This document shows positions 30,651-42,958 of a stretch of DNA of 64,000 nt, in pieces (the first letter of the stretch is position 1; each line of letters begins with the position of its first letter). The translations under genes were made by a program, and so were the position numbers. The notes beneath the pieces were generated by a model that worked only from the letters and a program-made list of their open reading frames with translations, was not told the origin of the DNA and did not search any database. Source of the stretch: Megamerina dolium (Eukaryota; Arthropoda; Insecta; Diptera; Megamerinidae); NCBI GenBank assembly GCA_963854835.1, contig OY978525.1, forward strand, positions 48,582,196 through 48,646,195. The letters are read 5' to 3'.

Positions 30651-30719
30651 GACATTTCGTTTCAAATTATCTGATGTATTTTCTTATGAGAGCGGAATTT
30701 ATTATCCACAGCATATTGA

Positions 30720-31089
30720 GCTTAAATAAAAAACAGTAGCAGTAGTAAATGTAGCGTTGTCAAGCACAAAAGCAGAATATATGAATATTTCTGAAGCGTC
30801 AAAGGAAGCAATTCATCTTCGTCGTTTTTTGTCTGAAATAGTGGGTCCACAAGACACAACGATACTTTTCAACGACAACCAAAGTGCTGGTCGTTTATGT
30901 AAAAATCTAGTGTTTCGTAATAGAACAAAACATGTACACATCCATCCGTCGATTGAAAAATACGATATCCGCATGGAATATTTGGAAACTAACAAGATGT
31001 ATCAATTTTATTAGTTTAAAAGAAGTTTAATTCTTGTTATTTTGTATATAATGGTTATTTAAATATATACATTGTATTTTGAGGGGAGG
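30720..31089 (+). pseudogene. Copia-type RNase H C-terminus
   Basis: The frame reads SSTKAEYMNISEASKEAIHL then TTILFNDNQSAGRLCKN and RTKHVHIHPSIEKYDIR, the hallmark end of Ty1/copia pol RNase H. It ends at a stop near 31014, followed by the polypurine tract GAGGGGAGGT (31081-31090), where the LTR would begin. A second copy of the family lies at 49060-49240. The upstream pol is missing. Confidence 0.85.
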
Positions 31090-31430
31090 TGTTGAAACTT
31101 AATTATACTTAACTTATATACAATAAGTACATATACACTTTCGACCAATGGACCGAAAAGCCCAAAAAGAACCCAATAAACATGTGTAAGTAAAGAGTAT
31201 ATAGAAATAGTATTCAGACATAGTATTCATATGAATTTCAAACAAAATCATCATCCATTATTTGAAAATTAACTTACAAAAATATAAAATATTTTTAAGA
31301 TGTTTGATGTTTGCTAAATGTTCATGAAAAGAAAAAACAATTAATTAATAAATTAATTAATAAACAATCAATTAACATAAAAAAAGAGAAAGCTGAAGGT
31401 AAGTACAAAATAAAGTCCAACAATTTTAGT
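31090..31430 (+). repeat. Probable copia LTR remnant and AT-rich flank
   Basis: It starts GTTGAAACTTAATTATACTT after the polypurine tract, as does 49407 (GTTTAAACTTATGTTATAAT). The LTR end is not definable because no partner LTR is present. Confidence 0.45.
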
Positions 31431-31439
31431 CACTTTTAA

Positions 31440-33900
31440 TATATATGAATCCTATAGTTCCAGGGAGGAACAAAGGGCCACAACAAATTTTTGCCACGAA
31501 GTGGAAGTCGAAGTGCGGCTAAGAGCCTTTTGTTTATGATCTGCGCAATTACCTTGTTGATCATACACTATAGTATGATGCCTTTCGAATTCTTACAATT
31601 CTGAGAGTATTCCCTTCTTTGGTATTTTTATGATTACGCCTTCTTTCAGTTCATCAGGAAGGTTACCAGTGTCCCAGAACTCCTTTATTACGGGGTAATT
31701 TAGGGGTGCACTGGTCTCGGGATCGGCTTTTAATAATTCCGGTGAGATTTTATCTTGTCCTGGCGATCTCCGATATATTTGGGCATTCTAGTGGAATATC
31801 GTCTCGTTCTTCATGAGCTGTGCATGTGTAGATTTTTTCGACAGAGCCCGCAGTCTTAGAGAGCATATCGGTATAGTACTGTGTCCAAATGGACAGTTGC
31901 CGCTCTGTTGGTGTCACGAGTATGCCGGATGTGTCTCTTATTGGTAGCGATGAAGTGTTTTTGTCTTGCGTCAGCCTTCTTGTTGTTCTATATAGGTCTC
32001 GGCTGCGGTTTGTTGAAGCAGCTGCTTCAGTTTCCAGATCAAGATTCTCTGTACATTTGCGCTTATCATTTTGAGCGCTGCGTTTCACTTTTCGATCAAT
32101 TTGACTCTATGACTTTTGTTGTTCCGCCTTAGCGTTCCGTGTCTTAGCTGCGTTCAAGTGATGTTTTTCACTTTTTCGTAACTGAATGAATTCCTAAGTC
32201 TTATCTGAAATCCAAGATTTGTGATTTTACTCAGGGAACCCGATATGTTTCTTTCGCTTTCATTGAAGATGGTTTTTATTGCATCCCAGTCGTTTTTTCC
32301 TGATGAAGCGTTAACAGCGGCACGGAGACAGTCAGTAAATTTGCTTTTAACATAAGCGTCTTGTATCTTGCGTATGTATACCGGAATCGCAGAATAGCAA
32401 TACTGAGTGACAACCAGGCGGCTATCAAAGCACTCAAATCCCACCAGGTTACATTATATCTGGTGATGGAGTGCATTGAAAAACTGAACATCCTGGGCCA
32501 ACTCAATCAGGTGTGGATTCTATGGGTTCCGGGGCACGTAGGGATCGATGGAAATGAAATGGCAGATAAGCTTGCCAGGAAGGGAGCATCAACCCCATTT
32601 GTAGGGCCGGAACCATTCTGTGGATTAGGATCGGGTAACATCTCCCGTATCATCTGGGAAGAAGAGAATAGACAAGGAAGCTTATACTGGGAAAACTTAC
32701 CGGGGCTAACACACTCCGAACTAGCGCTAGGGACATACAACCTGAAACGCTACGAGGAATGTATGAGTCTAACGAAGAACAACAGGCGAATCATTACGGG
32801 ATTATTAACAGGGCACAGTAGGCTGAATTATCACCTAACAAAACTGGGAATTTTCTCTGATGCTCTCTGTAGGTTCTGCAGGGAAGAGGACGAGACCGCA
32901 CAACACGTGATAGGAACTTGTCCTGCACTGATGCACAAGAGAAGGAAATACCTGGGAGATTTCATCATACCCGAGGATGAAATTAGACTCTGTGAATTGG
33001 GACCAATTCTAAAATTCATCGAGGGAACTGGGCTGAGAGACACACTCTAGCTCTGCGAAGGGGGCACAATAGATCTTATAGGTCGCGGTGCAACATCCCC
33101 ACAACGATAATAATAATCTTGCGTATGTTGAATTTTCTTTGCTTTTGCTGTTTTTGGTTTTTAGCCACAGCTACTATCTTGAGCCGCACTTCACCAAGAA
33201 TATTTTAGTGGTTGCTGGCACCTTCAGCTCCTCTTTTGTTGCGAGTATCAAGAAAGGATCTGCACCTTTTTATGCTGATGGCGATGTGGTCGATTTGATT
33301 TTCTGTAATGTGTTCTGGTTATTACTCGAGCATAATTCCGTGAACAGCTCACCATTCTCAGTCATTCCTCCAACTCCATGACATCTCATCATATGTTCGA
33401 AATTAGTGTTATTAGGACCAACCTGAGCATTAAAATCGCCAGTCAGCAACATGATGTCGCCATTGTTGACTTTCGAACTTACTCTAGTCAGGAGGCTGTA
33501 GAAAGCCTCCTTGTCCGTGCAATCTGATGTTTCCGTTGGTGCATAACACTCCACACACGTGATATTTCTGACGCGGGTGCGGAACCTTGCTGTAATAATC
33601 CGTTCAGAAATCGGCTTCCAATCCATTAGCGCTTTACGTGCTTGTTTTGAGAATAAGAAACCAACTTAACTCGCCCTGGGCAGGTCGTTAGGTTACCGGA
33701 GTACATAAAAGAGTGTGGTGGTTCGCTGAAGTCAGGTCATCTGGTTTCACAAAGTCTTAGAAAGCAGAGCTTGTAATGTAAAAATTCTTTGCATATTTGC
33801 CCCAAGCATGATGGTTCCAAAAGTGTTCTGATATTCCAAGTTCCAAAACGAGTGCTAGATTTCATGACAAAAGTCGATACCGTTTGATCCATTTAATATT
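31440..33900 (-). pseudogene. RTE-like LINE relic, interrupted by a nested LINE
   Basis: On the minus strand: endonuclease start near 33850-33790 (RFGTWNIRTLLEPSCLGQIC), core 33626-33270 (NITCVECYAPTE, MLLTGDFNAQVG), then after the insert 32364-31440 the linker and RT fingers (SRDLYRTTRRLTQDKN, QDKISPELLKADPETSAPLN, VIIKIPKKG). Motif style is that of RTE-group LINEs (the CFDP2-like endonuclease). The RT catalytic part is absent. The insert at 32378-33115 sits in what was one continuous ORF. Confidence 0.8.
32378..33115 (+). mobile_element. 5'-truncated I-like LINE 3' end with 13-bp target duplication
   Basis: ATCTTGCGTATGT stands at 32365-32377 and 33116-33128. The insert is an open frame to 33050: RNase H (ILSDNQAAIKALKSH, WVPGHVGIDGNEMADKLAR) and a C-terminal knuckle (CRFCREEDETAQHVIGTCPAL). 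It ends in a GATAATAATAA tail. (TAA)n tails are known for I-group LINEs. The intact ORF and perfect duplication indicate a young insertion. 5' truncation leaves it without RT. Confidence 0.92.
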
Positions 33901-34000
33901 TTCTTTTGTTATGGTTTCAGTAATCAAGAGAGTTTAAGATGGATAGGAGATTGGGCTGCCGCATCCGACTCTGGTGCTGGGACTACCAGCTGATCCTCCA

Positions 34001-34030
34001 GACAGGAACCCAGTTGACTGGGTTCCTGTC
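34001..34030. repeat. Perfect 14-bp inverted repeat
   Basis: GACAGGAACCCAGT and ACTGGGTTCCTGTC are separated by 2 nt, followed by an A-rich run. It lies between the RTE relic and the right arm. Function unknown. Confidence 0.8.
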
Positions 34031-34059
34031 TTGCAGAAAAATAAAATAAAAAAAAAATT

Positions 34060-34253
34060 CATGAGAAAAAGAGAAATAACGAGGTCAAAACAAAAACAGA
34101 AAACTCACAACAGAATGTGAATCGACAACTTTCTCCTAAGGAGGTTGATAATACTTCCAGGCAAACACCGAAAAGTGCAGGTGCTCGAGGAGATGGACGC
34201 CCTATTATAAAGGCTGTCAGTCGCTCCAAACGAGGCTCCAAACTGCGTCCGCT
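34060..34253 (+). pseudogene. Possible LINE ORF1 piece fused to the right arm
   Basis: An open plus-strand stretch reads NRQLSPKEVDNTSRQTPKSA and GRPIIKAVSRSKRGSKLRP, basic and disordered as in LINE ORF1 N-termini. It ends exactly where homology to the left arm begins (34251), so it may be the gag of an internally deleted LINE. Low support. Confidence 0.3.
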
Positions 34254-36245
34254 CAGAACTATTGTGCCATTATCAGGATAAATGAAGGATGGCCCTTGCT
34301 ACTCGTGAGGTCAACCCCACCATTATAAAATGGGCGGACAGCGTTCTGATAGCTATAAACTTTCAAAATACAGACTCAGAAGTAGGATAGTCAAAGAATG
34401 TCCACAGGAGGGCGTACTCGCGCCCATTCTTTGGAACATCACGGTCAATTCCCTACTCCAGCTTTTGGACGCAAAAGGCATACACACCGTCGGGTGTGCA
34501 GATGAAATATCGGTAATGGTGGGTGGTAAGTTCTTGGACACTATTTACGATACCATGCACAGAACAGTGGCTCTCCGTAAACGATAGTAAATGGGACAGT
34601 ACTCTGTACTTGAAGATTGACAGGAATAGGAATGGACCCCCTTAGGCTCTTTGGATCGAACGTCAACGGCTCCAAAGAAGTAAAATATCTAGGCGTTATC
34701 CTGGATAACGTTGATGATAAGATCTAGAAAAGCAAGAGGGTATTGCATCAGTGTATGAGAGTGTGCCGTCTCAAGTGGGGAATTACCTCCAGATCAATGC
34801 ACTGGATCTACACAACGATGGTAAGGCCCGTAATAGCGTATGCTGCTGTGGTCTGGTGGCCTAAGGTCTCCTGAAAGTCGCAAAGAGCAAGTTAGATAGG
34901 ATAGAAAGAACGGCTTGTATTGGGATTACTGGAGCTATCCAGACGACCCCGGTAGAAGTATTGGAAGTCTTTCTGGGGCTGCTGCCATTGGACTTGCATA
35001 TTGTGAAGTTGATGACATTAACAGCATTATGTCTGAAGACAACCAATAATTGCTATGGATTCGCACGAAGATAGGCATAGGAGCATCCTTTTACTGGTAC
35101 ATAGCAGTGTGAAGGAGAGGCAAAAACCAATAGAAGGAATGGGTAGGCTAAAAATGACCGGAAAATCACATAGAACACCCTTTGATGACGGCCTCACATA
35201 TGATGTATGTGAGGAAAATGGCATCAATATTTTCACTGATGGTTCATTAATGTATGGCAGGTCGTGTGCTGGAATCTTCTCTAAGGAGTTGGGACTTGCA
35301 TGCACTCTGAATATGGGAAGATACATATCGGTTTGTCAAGCAGAAATGCTTGGTTTAATGGATGCACTAGACCATCTACTGGACGGTAAGGTGCAAGGTA
35401 AGAAAATCTTGCTAGCATTCGATAACCAGGCGGAGATTATGCGATTGCAATAACCTATGGTATTTTCTAAGTTGGTGTTCGAATGTGTTCAGAAACTTAA
35501 CGGATGTGCTCGTAGTAATACGATTACTCTTATGTGGGTGAAGGGACACATTGGTGTAGAGCAAATGAAGCTGCAGACGCCTTGACTAGACAAGGATTTA
35601 AAGCTGAATTTTATGGACCGGAGCCAGTAGTTTCGCTTAGTGACGGCACGGTGAAGGCAAAGGTTGAAGTTTGGATAAGGAAACTCTATCTCTCGAGATG
35701 GAAGAGTTTGTCCACTTATAGATAGGCAAAGGCCTCGTTGAGGCTACCAATGGGCAGTGAACCAGGGAGGGTTCTCAGTCTAGGACGTTTAACCCTAAGT
35801 TGGTTGACTGCATTAATAACTGGGCATGACAATTTCAGGTGTCACCTCTGCAAAATGGCTCTTATTGTAGGGAAGGTGGAGAAAGCGGCGCACATAGTGG
35901 ACCAGTGTCCTACATTGGCAAGCAGGAAGATGTCCATACTGGATCGACAAATTATTGACGAACTCGAAATGTGGAACAAACCTCACAAAGATATGCTTGA
36001 AATAGAAGTAGAAGAATTTTGCAACCAAACAAATACATAACACACGATTAGAGGGACGAAAAGGGACCCAGATAATAGTAGTCTGATTCGGCTGATCCCT
36101 ACATATACATGTATAACACGACCCATACCCATCATCATATCCAGCATAAAAAACAACGTTCTCACCTCCATTACACTAAATCAGCAAGAGGTATCTTAGC
36201 CGACGACAGGGCTCACCAGCAACCCCTCCAACTCATTCATTTTTT
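34251..36245 (+). pseudogene. LOA-like LINE 3' half (right arm copy)
   Basis: It carries the same parts as the left copy: RT motif B (ECPQEGVLAPILW, 34330-34587), RNase H (35055-35453), a middle piece with HWCRANEAADALTRQGF (35534-35725), and the C-terminal Cys-His knuckle (35738-36040). The 3' UTR runs to about 36245, with ATCATCATATCCAGC and AGCAAGAGGTATCTTAGCCG. The RNase H ORF differs from the left copy by a single residue near its end. Everything upstream of the RT is absent. Confidence 0.9.
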
Positions 36246-36539
36246 GTCCTTCGAACCGGATTGGCTCGCAACAATCGGGAAAAGTAAATCTTGCCTCTAG
36301 GTACGTGGAAATATTTGTCTATGTAAATGTATTTAGGCATTTTTTTGTTGTTGTTGTACTACATACGTACATATGAGTTGTGCTTTCTTAATTGCATAGA
36401 TCGTTATTGCACATAATTTTTTTAGCAAGTTATTAATTGTTGCTGCGATATATCATAAACGCTCTGCATTCTACTATCTGTAGTACGAACAACCACGAAA
36501 GGTAGATTTCTTTCTCCTTGGTGTTCAGAAAAGTTCTGT

Positions 36540-37150
36540 TACAAATTTTACCAAAAATGAAACCCTTTTTTCTTATATTTGATATGAGTTTTATTGAACC
36601 AAATATGTGCCTTTTTGATAACGTATGCCATTTTCTGAGAGAAAAACTGATCCAAGTGCACTTTGTAGGCCTCTGTGCAATTAAAGTTTACATCATTAAG
36701 AGAGTCCTGCAGAGATCGAAACTAATGATAATGTGAAAGTGCAAGGACCGGGCTATATTTTGGATGCATCAAAACTTCCCAGCCCAGCTCTCTCAGTTTT
36801 TGCCGGGTTATCAAAGATGTGTGTGATATGGCGTTGTCATGATGGAACACAACATCTTTTCTGTTGATAAATTCTGGCCGTTTCTCTGTGTGTCCACCTA
36901 TCTTTAAATGGTTGATAACTGTTTGGTGATGAATGCCGGTCTTGCTCAATTTTTTCCATGATTATGAAATCTCTGACTTTTCTGTGATTGGTCGACCAGA
37001 GAGAGGTGCATCTTTAACATCAAAATTATCAGATAGAAAAGGAGCATACCACTTTGCTGCTGCTTTTCTAGTTACAGCATTATCTCCGTAAACTTCACAA
37101 CTTTAACAAAACTTAACACAACTTTTAACAACACCGTGTGAGTGGAGCAT
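36540..37150 (-). pseudogene. Mariner transposase, internally deleted (right arm)
   Basis: Mirror copy of 25640-26240 with one residue change visible (His for Gln before TEKRPEF). Same missing centre and same altered third-Asp motif. Confidence 0.85.
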
Positions 37151-37454
37151 AAAAAACGTTTATTTTCTTATTTTTTCAGTGGTTCTTGAGCGTAAACAAA
37201 ACCAATTATTCTATTGTACTCGTACCATTGGAATCGCCTCACATATATTATATTTTTTACGGAAAACCCGATTGCCAATTTGTAACGTAATAATACTAAC
37301 ATTTGGCCTATAAAATCTACAATACTTGCTCTATCGACCATCTCTCTCACACTTGTGCTTTGTGATTCTACGAATTACCTTTACTTCTCTCACACATATT
37401 CGTACTCATTCTAACTCTCCCACATAAACAGCGAAAAACAATAATATTATTTGT

Positions 37455-37925
37455 TCATTTCTTGCAAAGGTGATCAGCTTCTACTATAGAAGTACATGGG
37501 TATAACAACGAACTTATTGTTTTGGAGATTAGTAAGAGGATTTCCAGTCTCTTTCTCATTAAATTTTCTATTAATTTCCTTCTCGATACTTTCTTACAGG
37601 CGGATTTTTTCCGGATTTTTTCTGTTTCATGGCCAAGTTTTTCACTCACTTTTGTGTATCTGTGCTGAACCAAGCTGCCAGATACAACCCTGAAATCCCT
37701 TCGTGGAGGGCTTTTAACTCTTTCCTTACAAAATGATTTCATACACTGGTATGTCGGTGTTGGATATTCAACCTGAAACGAGAAGTTATTTGATTCGACC
37801 GACATTACAGTTACGAATGCATGTTGCCAGTTATGTAACCACCACCTGCGAAAATGCTCAAAGCTCTTAATACGTACCGTTGATGAGAGAATATCCTTTG
37901 TGTAAAAGTTCGATTTATGCATCAA
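37455..37925 (-). CDS. Unrecognised 156-codon ORF (right arm)
   Basis: One continuous frame here, split by a 2-bp change in the left arm. The first half is aromatic-rich ([17 protein letters not shown]). The second half is strongly basic ([20 protein letters not shown]). No recognised domain, signal peptide or membrane span. Given its neighbours it may belong to a transposon. It may also be a chance ORF. Confidence 0.25.
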   Translation of the reverse strand: MMHKSNFYTKDILSSTVRIKSFEHFRRWWLHNWQHAFVTVMSVESNNFSFQVEYPTPTYQCMKSFCKERVKSPPRRDFRVVSGSLVQHRYTKVSEKLGHETEKIRKKSACKKVSRRKLIENLMRKRLEILLLISKTISSLLYPCTSIVEADHLCKK

Positions 37926-37966
37926 CTGTTTCCTAACATCGCATTACCTTATAGGGTGCCAAAGCC

Positions 37967-37970
37967 TATA

Positions 37971-38019
<49 letters not shown>

Positions 38020-38044
38020 GCATATATATATATATATATATATA

Positions 38045-38084
<40 letters not shown>

Positions 38085-38086
38085 TA

Positions 38087-38153
<67 letters not shown>
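37967..38153. repeat. (TA)n microsatellite with TATATGCATA interruptions
   Basis: About 185 bp of TA broken by periodic GC/GT/TAC units. It abuts the outer edge of the right arm. Confidence 0.97.
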
Positions 38154-38712
<559 letters not shown>

Positions 38713-39087
38713 TGTAACGAGTATTGATGATTGGTTACTCATCACTATTGTGACTGACACGAATGTTGGCAGGATCGAAACGAATGTCAACAAAAAGAAA
38801 TAATCGATAACCAGAACAAGCCAACGAGATAGAAAGAGAAGAACCTCGAAAATGGAAGATTCTGGGGTGTTGCCAACAGAGTATAAATAGAGCCAGTGTG
38901 GACAAGTGAAAATCCATCAAATCCCGAACGTGATTGTGCAAACATCTATACAGTATCAGAGGCGAAAGTTGCGAGTACATTAAAAGAGTTATTGTAAATA
39001 GTTGATTGTAAACAAAGTTGATTAATAAATTGTTGCTTTCTACAATTGTACAAAATAAGTGTTGCAATTATTATTAACAGAATCCAG
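38713..39087 (+). repeat. Isolated gypsy LTR, 3'-truncated
   Basis: Plus-strand copy of the LTR at 8774-9212: it starts TGTAACGAGTATTGATGATT and has a TATAAATA at 38882-38889. It stops at AATCCAG, about 60 bp short of the LTR end, where copy C begins. No internal gypsy sequence adjoins, so it is a solo or broken LTR and more diverged than the provirus LTR. Confidence 0.85.
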
Positions 39088-41340
39088 TTTAAAATATAAG
39101 CGAGTTCAATTGAACTCGGTTAAAATAGGCGATGTCGCTTATTTTTGTTGTTGCTTTGCATGCAATTCTGCAAATAAGCGAGTGTTCTTTTGTAACTCAC
39201 GTGCAAAAGAACTCAGCTATTATAAAATAATTTATTTGTAATATAAAAAAAATTTTGATTTTAAATTTAATTTTAAATCGCGAGTTTTATTCATGAATTA
39301 ACGCATCCCATTCCCATCATCATATGCATCCACAGCATCACTCTATCATGCCATCACCCACACCAAATAAGCAATAGGTATTTTAACCGATTTTTAAGCT
39401 CACCGGCAATCCCTCCCACTGATTCATTAATAATTATAACAGTAATAATAATTGTTGTCTAACAACTTGGACCTTAGTCGTTGGGTAACGTGGTGTTGTG
39501 GAAAAATAGTACACAACAGCTTGAAAAATACTGCAGGGGTCCGGCAGTATATGAGGGCTATGCTGGTACGCCCACAGGTGCCGAATCTATATTTGGCGTA
39601 AGCTCTCGTAGCTCCAGCGATGAATTAAACTGTAGACTGGCGAACTTTCTCCAACGATTAAGAAGAAGGACCTCAGGGCACCGATTGGGTCATCACAGGG
39701 CACAACACATCATATGGCCACTGTAGGTGTCACAACCGATCCGACTTGTCAGTCTTGTTTGGAAAATGTGGACACAACAAAGCACTTTCTCTGTCACTTT
39801 TAAACCTTTGCACGAACAAGTTTGAGATTATTGAGATGTTTTGAACAGCGAACACTGCTCCAATAGCTGGTGGTATATTTGCCTGTGTCCCATATAAGCT
39901 CCGTCATGCCAGACTCTATAAGTTTTAAGTCTGAAAACCGTTTTCAACGCTTACTTCCAGATTTGAAGATCGAATGGAAGCAAATCATGTAGTGCATTTA
40001 GATGTGGTTTTTATAGCACCAGTGATGCCAAGGAATATATTTCTTTGTAGTCTGTTCAGAGAAGAAGAAGGGATTAACCCACAGTTCTGCGCCACCAGGC
40101 CATAGACGCATACAACACAATGGATCTAATTAGACTGGTGTATATCCAATGAATCATTGCCGGTTTTCCAAGCTTTGCCAAAAGCCCTCCTACATTGCCA
40201 GCTAACTTTTAGTGCTTTGGATGTGTGCTTTACCTAGATTCACAGAGAGTCCTTGCAGATCGCAACAATGCTCAACTAAAATCAACCCTCTGCGTTTTGA
40301 TGCAAATCATTCCTAGTGATATTCCTGAGATTAGAACACACACGTCATCATACGCTTGAACATGTTCGCCAAAGTTATGCAGCTCAACTGAAAGAGAGTC
40401 TAAAACAAAGCACCAAAGAGGAGGAGAATGTACACCTCCTTGAGCGCATACTCTCTCAAGCTCAACCATTACGTTATCATTGTGTGCTCTCCTATCATAA
40501 GCAGTCGATTGCATAGCATGGCGTAAATCCATCAATACCATGCCTTCTGACTGAGCCTTCTGGAATTGAAGGTAACATTGTTGAAAACACCCTCAATATC
40601 AACAAATAGCCCTGAGTGCAAATACCAGCTTTCTCCACTATGGTAACACAGTCGTGAAAAGCTGATTCACAAGACTTTCGGAAAATGTGCTGATAGAAGT
40701 ATATCATTGTCCTCTAACTTCGAGCACGTATAGGTACCATCAGGTTTAAGGAGAGAGTCCAGTCTGGCAGTTTGGTCCTTTTGAAGAACTCTGCACAACC
40801 TAGACATACTTTTCTGATCAGCTATCTCATTACAAAAATCTTTATCAGAGTCCAGTTTAGAGGTCTTCACTGTCTTCTTATATTCTTTCTGCAACTGACG
40901 ATAACTGTACCAGTCAGCTTCTTACCAGGTTTTAAGTGCCCGATTTAAAAGTTTCCTGGATTTTCTACGAAGTTTCGAAAGCTCGTCATTCCACCAAGGG
41001 ACCTCGTTGCCTTTTGTTCCTCTAAAGTTGCATTTACTGCTACCGCAAATAGTGTTCTGTGAATTTGCATATGAGAAGGTTAGTACTTGGAATAAAATCA
41101 AAAAGTTACTTATCCCTAGGACAACTGTTGTTGTGTCGCTGTAACTGAAATTAGAGAGCAGAAATCGTTATAGTTGCTCTTAGCCATAATGCAGTATGAT
41201 CGACGAAAATCCGTAATTATTCACATCTCGGTCTTAGCTATAGGTCCCAAGGGTTCTATGTTTATGACCAGGCAAATCTGCCTGTTGTCACCCCTTGGTT
41301 CCTCCATTTTAATGTAATTATAATGAAATTAATACTAATC
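39088..41340 (-). pseudogene. LINE copy C, inverted duplicate of copy A
   Basis: It matches 44-2283 in reverse, including the RT pieces on the minus strand (40894-40272), the oppositely oriented C-terminal knuckle on the plus strand (39481-39830), the 3'-UTR-like tail (39305-39430) and the 18-bp palindrome. Coordinate sums of paired landmarks vary from 41366 to 41371, so few indels separate A and C. Its left side is fused to the broken LTR. Its right side is cut by the A-rich end of the Jockey piece. Confidence 0.88.
39101..39118. repeat. 18-bp palindrome, second copy
   Basis: Identical to 2253-2270. Confidence 0.7.
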
Positions 41341-42130
41341 TTTTTTTTGTATTATACATTTTCTTTATTTATTGAATCTATTCCTAAAGAATCTCTCAAT
41401 AAGCTTTAAAATTTTAATCTAATTCAACAACAGTAGCTCCTTCTTATCTAGAGCAATGTTTTTTGTACGATGCTCTTCTTTTTATTGGAAGGCTGGCAGG
41501 TCCTTTCTCCGAAGGCGCGAAGTATAGCAGGTATTGAGCAAGGTTCTTGCTAGTGTGTTTGGATGTCTTTGTAATCTTCTAGTATATTTTTATCTAGTAT
41601 TTTTAACTTCAATTACTACCATTGGGATATTTAAGTCATTGTGTATACATTCATTTCTAATATACCATGGTGCACCAGTTATCATCCTTAACATTTTAGA
41701 CTGAGATCTCTGTATATCTCTGTATATCTATTACTAGTGTTCGCCCATAATTGAATTCCGTAACTCCAAATTGGCTTTATTATGCTGTTGTACAGTAGGA
41801 CCTTGTATTTCAAGTTTAATGGTGATCTGAAATTGATGAGCCAGTGCAGACAAGAAGCTTTTAATTTCATCTGAGTTCTTTTTGCTTCGATGTGCTTGCG
41901 CCATGTAAGCCGTCTATCTAAGTGTATCCCTAGGTAGGTGACTTCATTTGTATGAGTTATGGCGATACTATTTAGTGTAACTCTCGGGCATGTTTACATT
42001 TGGACTCAGTAACTTTTATACGCCAGTTAGATAACCATTTTTCAACAAGTACTAAATGCGCCCCTAAATCTGTGAATGCCTTAATTGGGTTTCGATAACG
42101 GCTTAGGATAGCAGTATCGCCAGCAAATGT
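41341..42130 (-). pseudogene. Jockey-type LINE RT C-terminal piece with A-rich 3' end
   Basis: The minus strand reads AGDTAILSRYRNPIKAF (active-site loop altered), WLSNWRIKVTESK, LDRRLTWRKHIEAK and then LNLKYKVLLYNSIIKPIWSY (41870-41688), the RT palm end and thumb of a Jockey LINE. It is followed by a 3' UTR with AATAAA and an A-run at 41341-41348. It is closely similar in order to 50600-49876. It is truncated upstream by the BEL element at 42130. Confidence 0.82.
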
Positions 42131-42958
42131 AGATGTCAACAACCGTGGATTTCAGTGGAGCATACATCGATTGGAATAATTTCTTCGCCATGTTCAGCAG
42201 TGTTATTGACAAGGACTTAGAATTGAGCAAAGTGGAAAAACTTCAACATCTGCGCGCTAGTTTGCAAGGAGCCGCATTAGAAACCATTTGCTCACTTGAG
42301 CCAGTTGATGAGAATTATGACAAAGCCGTAGCTCTACTAAAGAATCGATTTGATAATAAATTACTTGTTTTTCAGGCACACGTTAAGGCGATTTTCGGTC
42401 TTAAAACTGTTGATAGAAGTTCTGCTAGTGGCTTGCGAGAATTGAGCGACAAATTCAATTCACATCTTCGTGCACTTTACACCTTGGCAACACCTGAACA
42501 AATTTTAGATGGGTTACTAATACATCTTGCCACCAGAAAATTCGATCAGAAGACACAGGAGAAATGGGAAGAGGACTTGCCAGTACAGACATTGCCAACT
42601 TTGAATTCAATGACGGTGCCGCATGATGGAAAATTTGGAAAGTGCTAAGGTAACGCAAACACCTAGCTACCAGGTGGGCAAAAATTCGAATACCAATAAA
42701 GGCATTAGAAACGTTTTGATAGCATCTTCAAGATCCTCTAGCTTTTGCGTATTTTGCGATTCGAAAGACCATTATATAAATAATTGTATAAAGTTCATAA
42801 ATTTATCGCCGAATTTGCGCTACAAGGAAGCTAAGCGGCTTCAACTTTGTTTAAATTGTCTACGCAAAGGCCATAGCCTACAACGATGTAAGTCTGGGCA
42901 TTGTCGTCATTGCTCAGCCAAACACAATTCTCTTCTTCACATGAACCCAATTTCGTAG
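42131..42958 (+). pseudogene. gag: BEL/Pao gag, 5'-truncated and frameshifted
   Basis: Starts mid-protein at 42131 with NNFFAMFSSVIDKDLELSKV and EKLQHLRASLQGAALETI, the DUF1759-type gag of BEL elements, to 42648. It continues one frame over (42623-42958) into paired zinc knuckles (CVFCDSKDHYINNC, CLNCLRKGHSLQRC, CRHCSAKHNSLLH). The last knuckle set is followed by a TAG. The 5' LTR and gag start are lost where the Jockey piece abuts. Confidence 0.88.

Larger units (their letters stand above)
34251..37965 (-). repeat. Right arm of the large inverted duplication
   Basis: Mirror of 24819-28532. The outer end is directly followed by a TA microsatellite (37967 on). The inner end cuts the LOA-like LINE within its RT, so the duplication boundary does not coincide with an element end. 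Confidence 0.95.
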
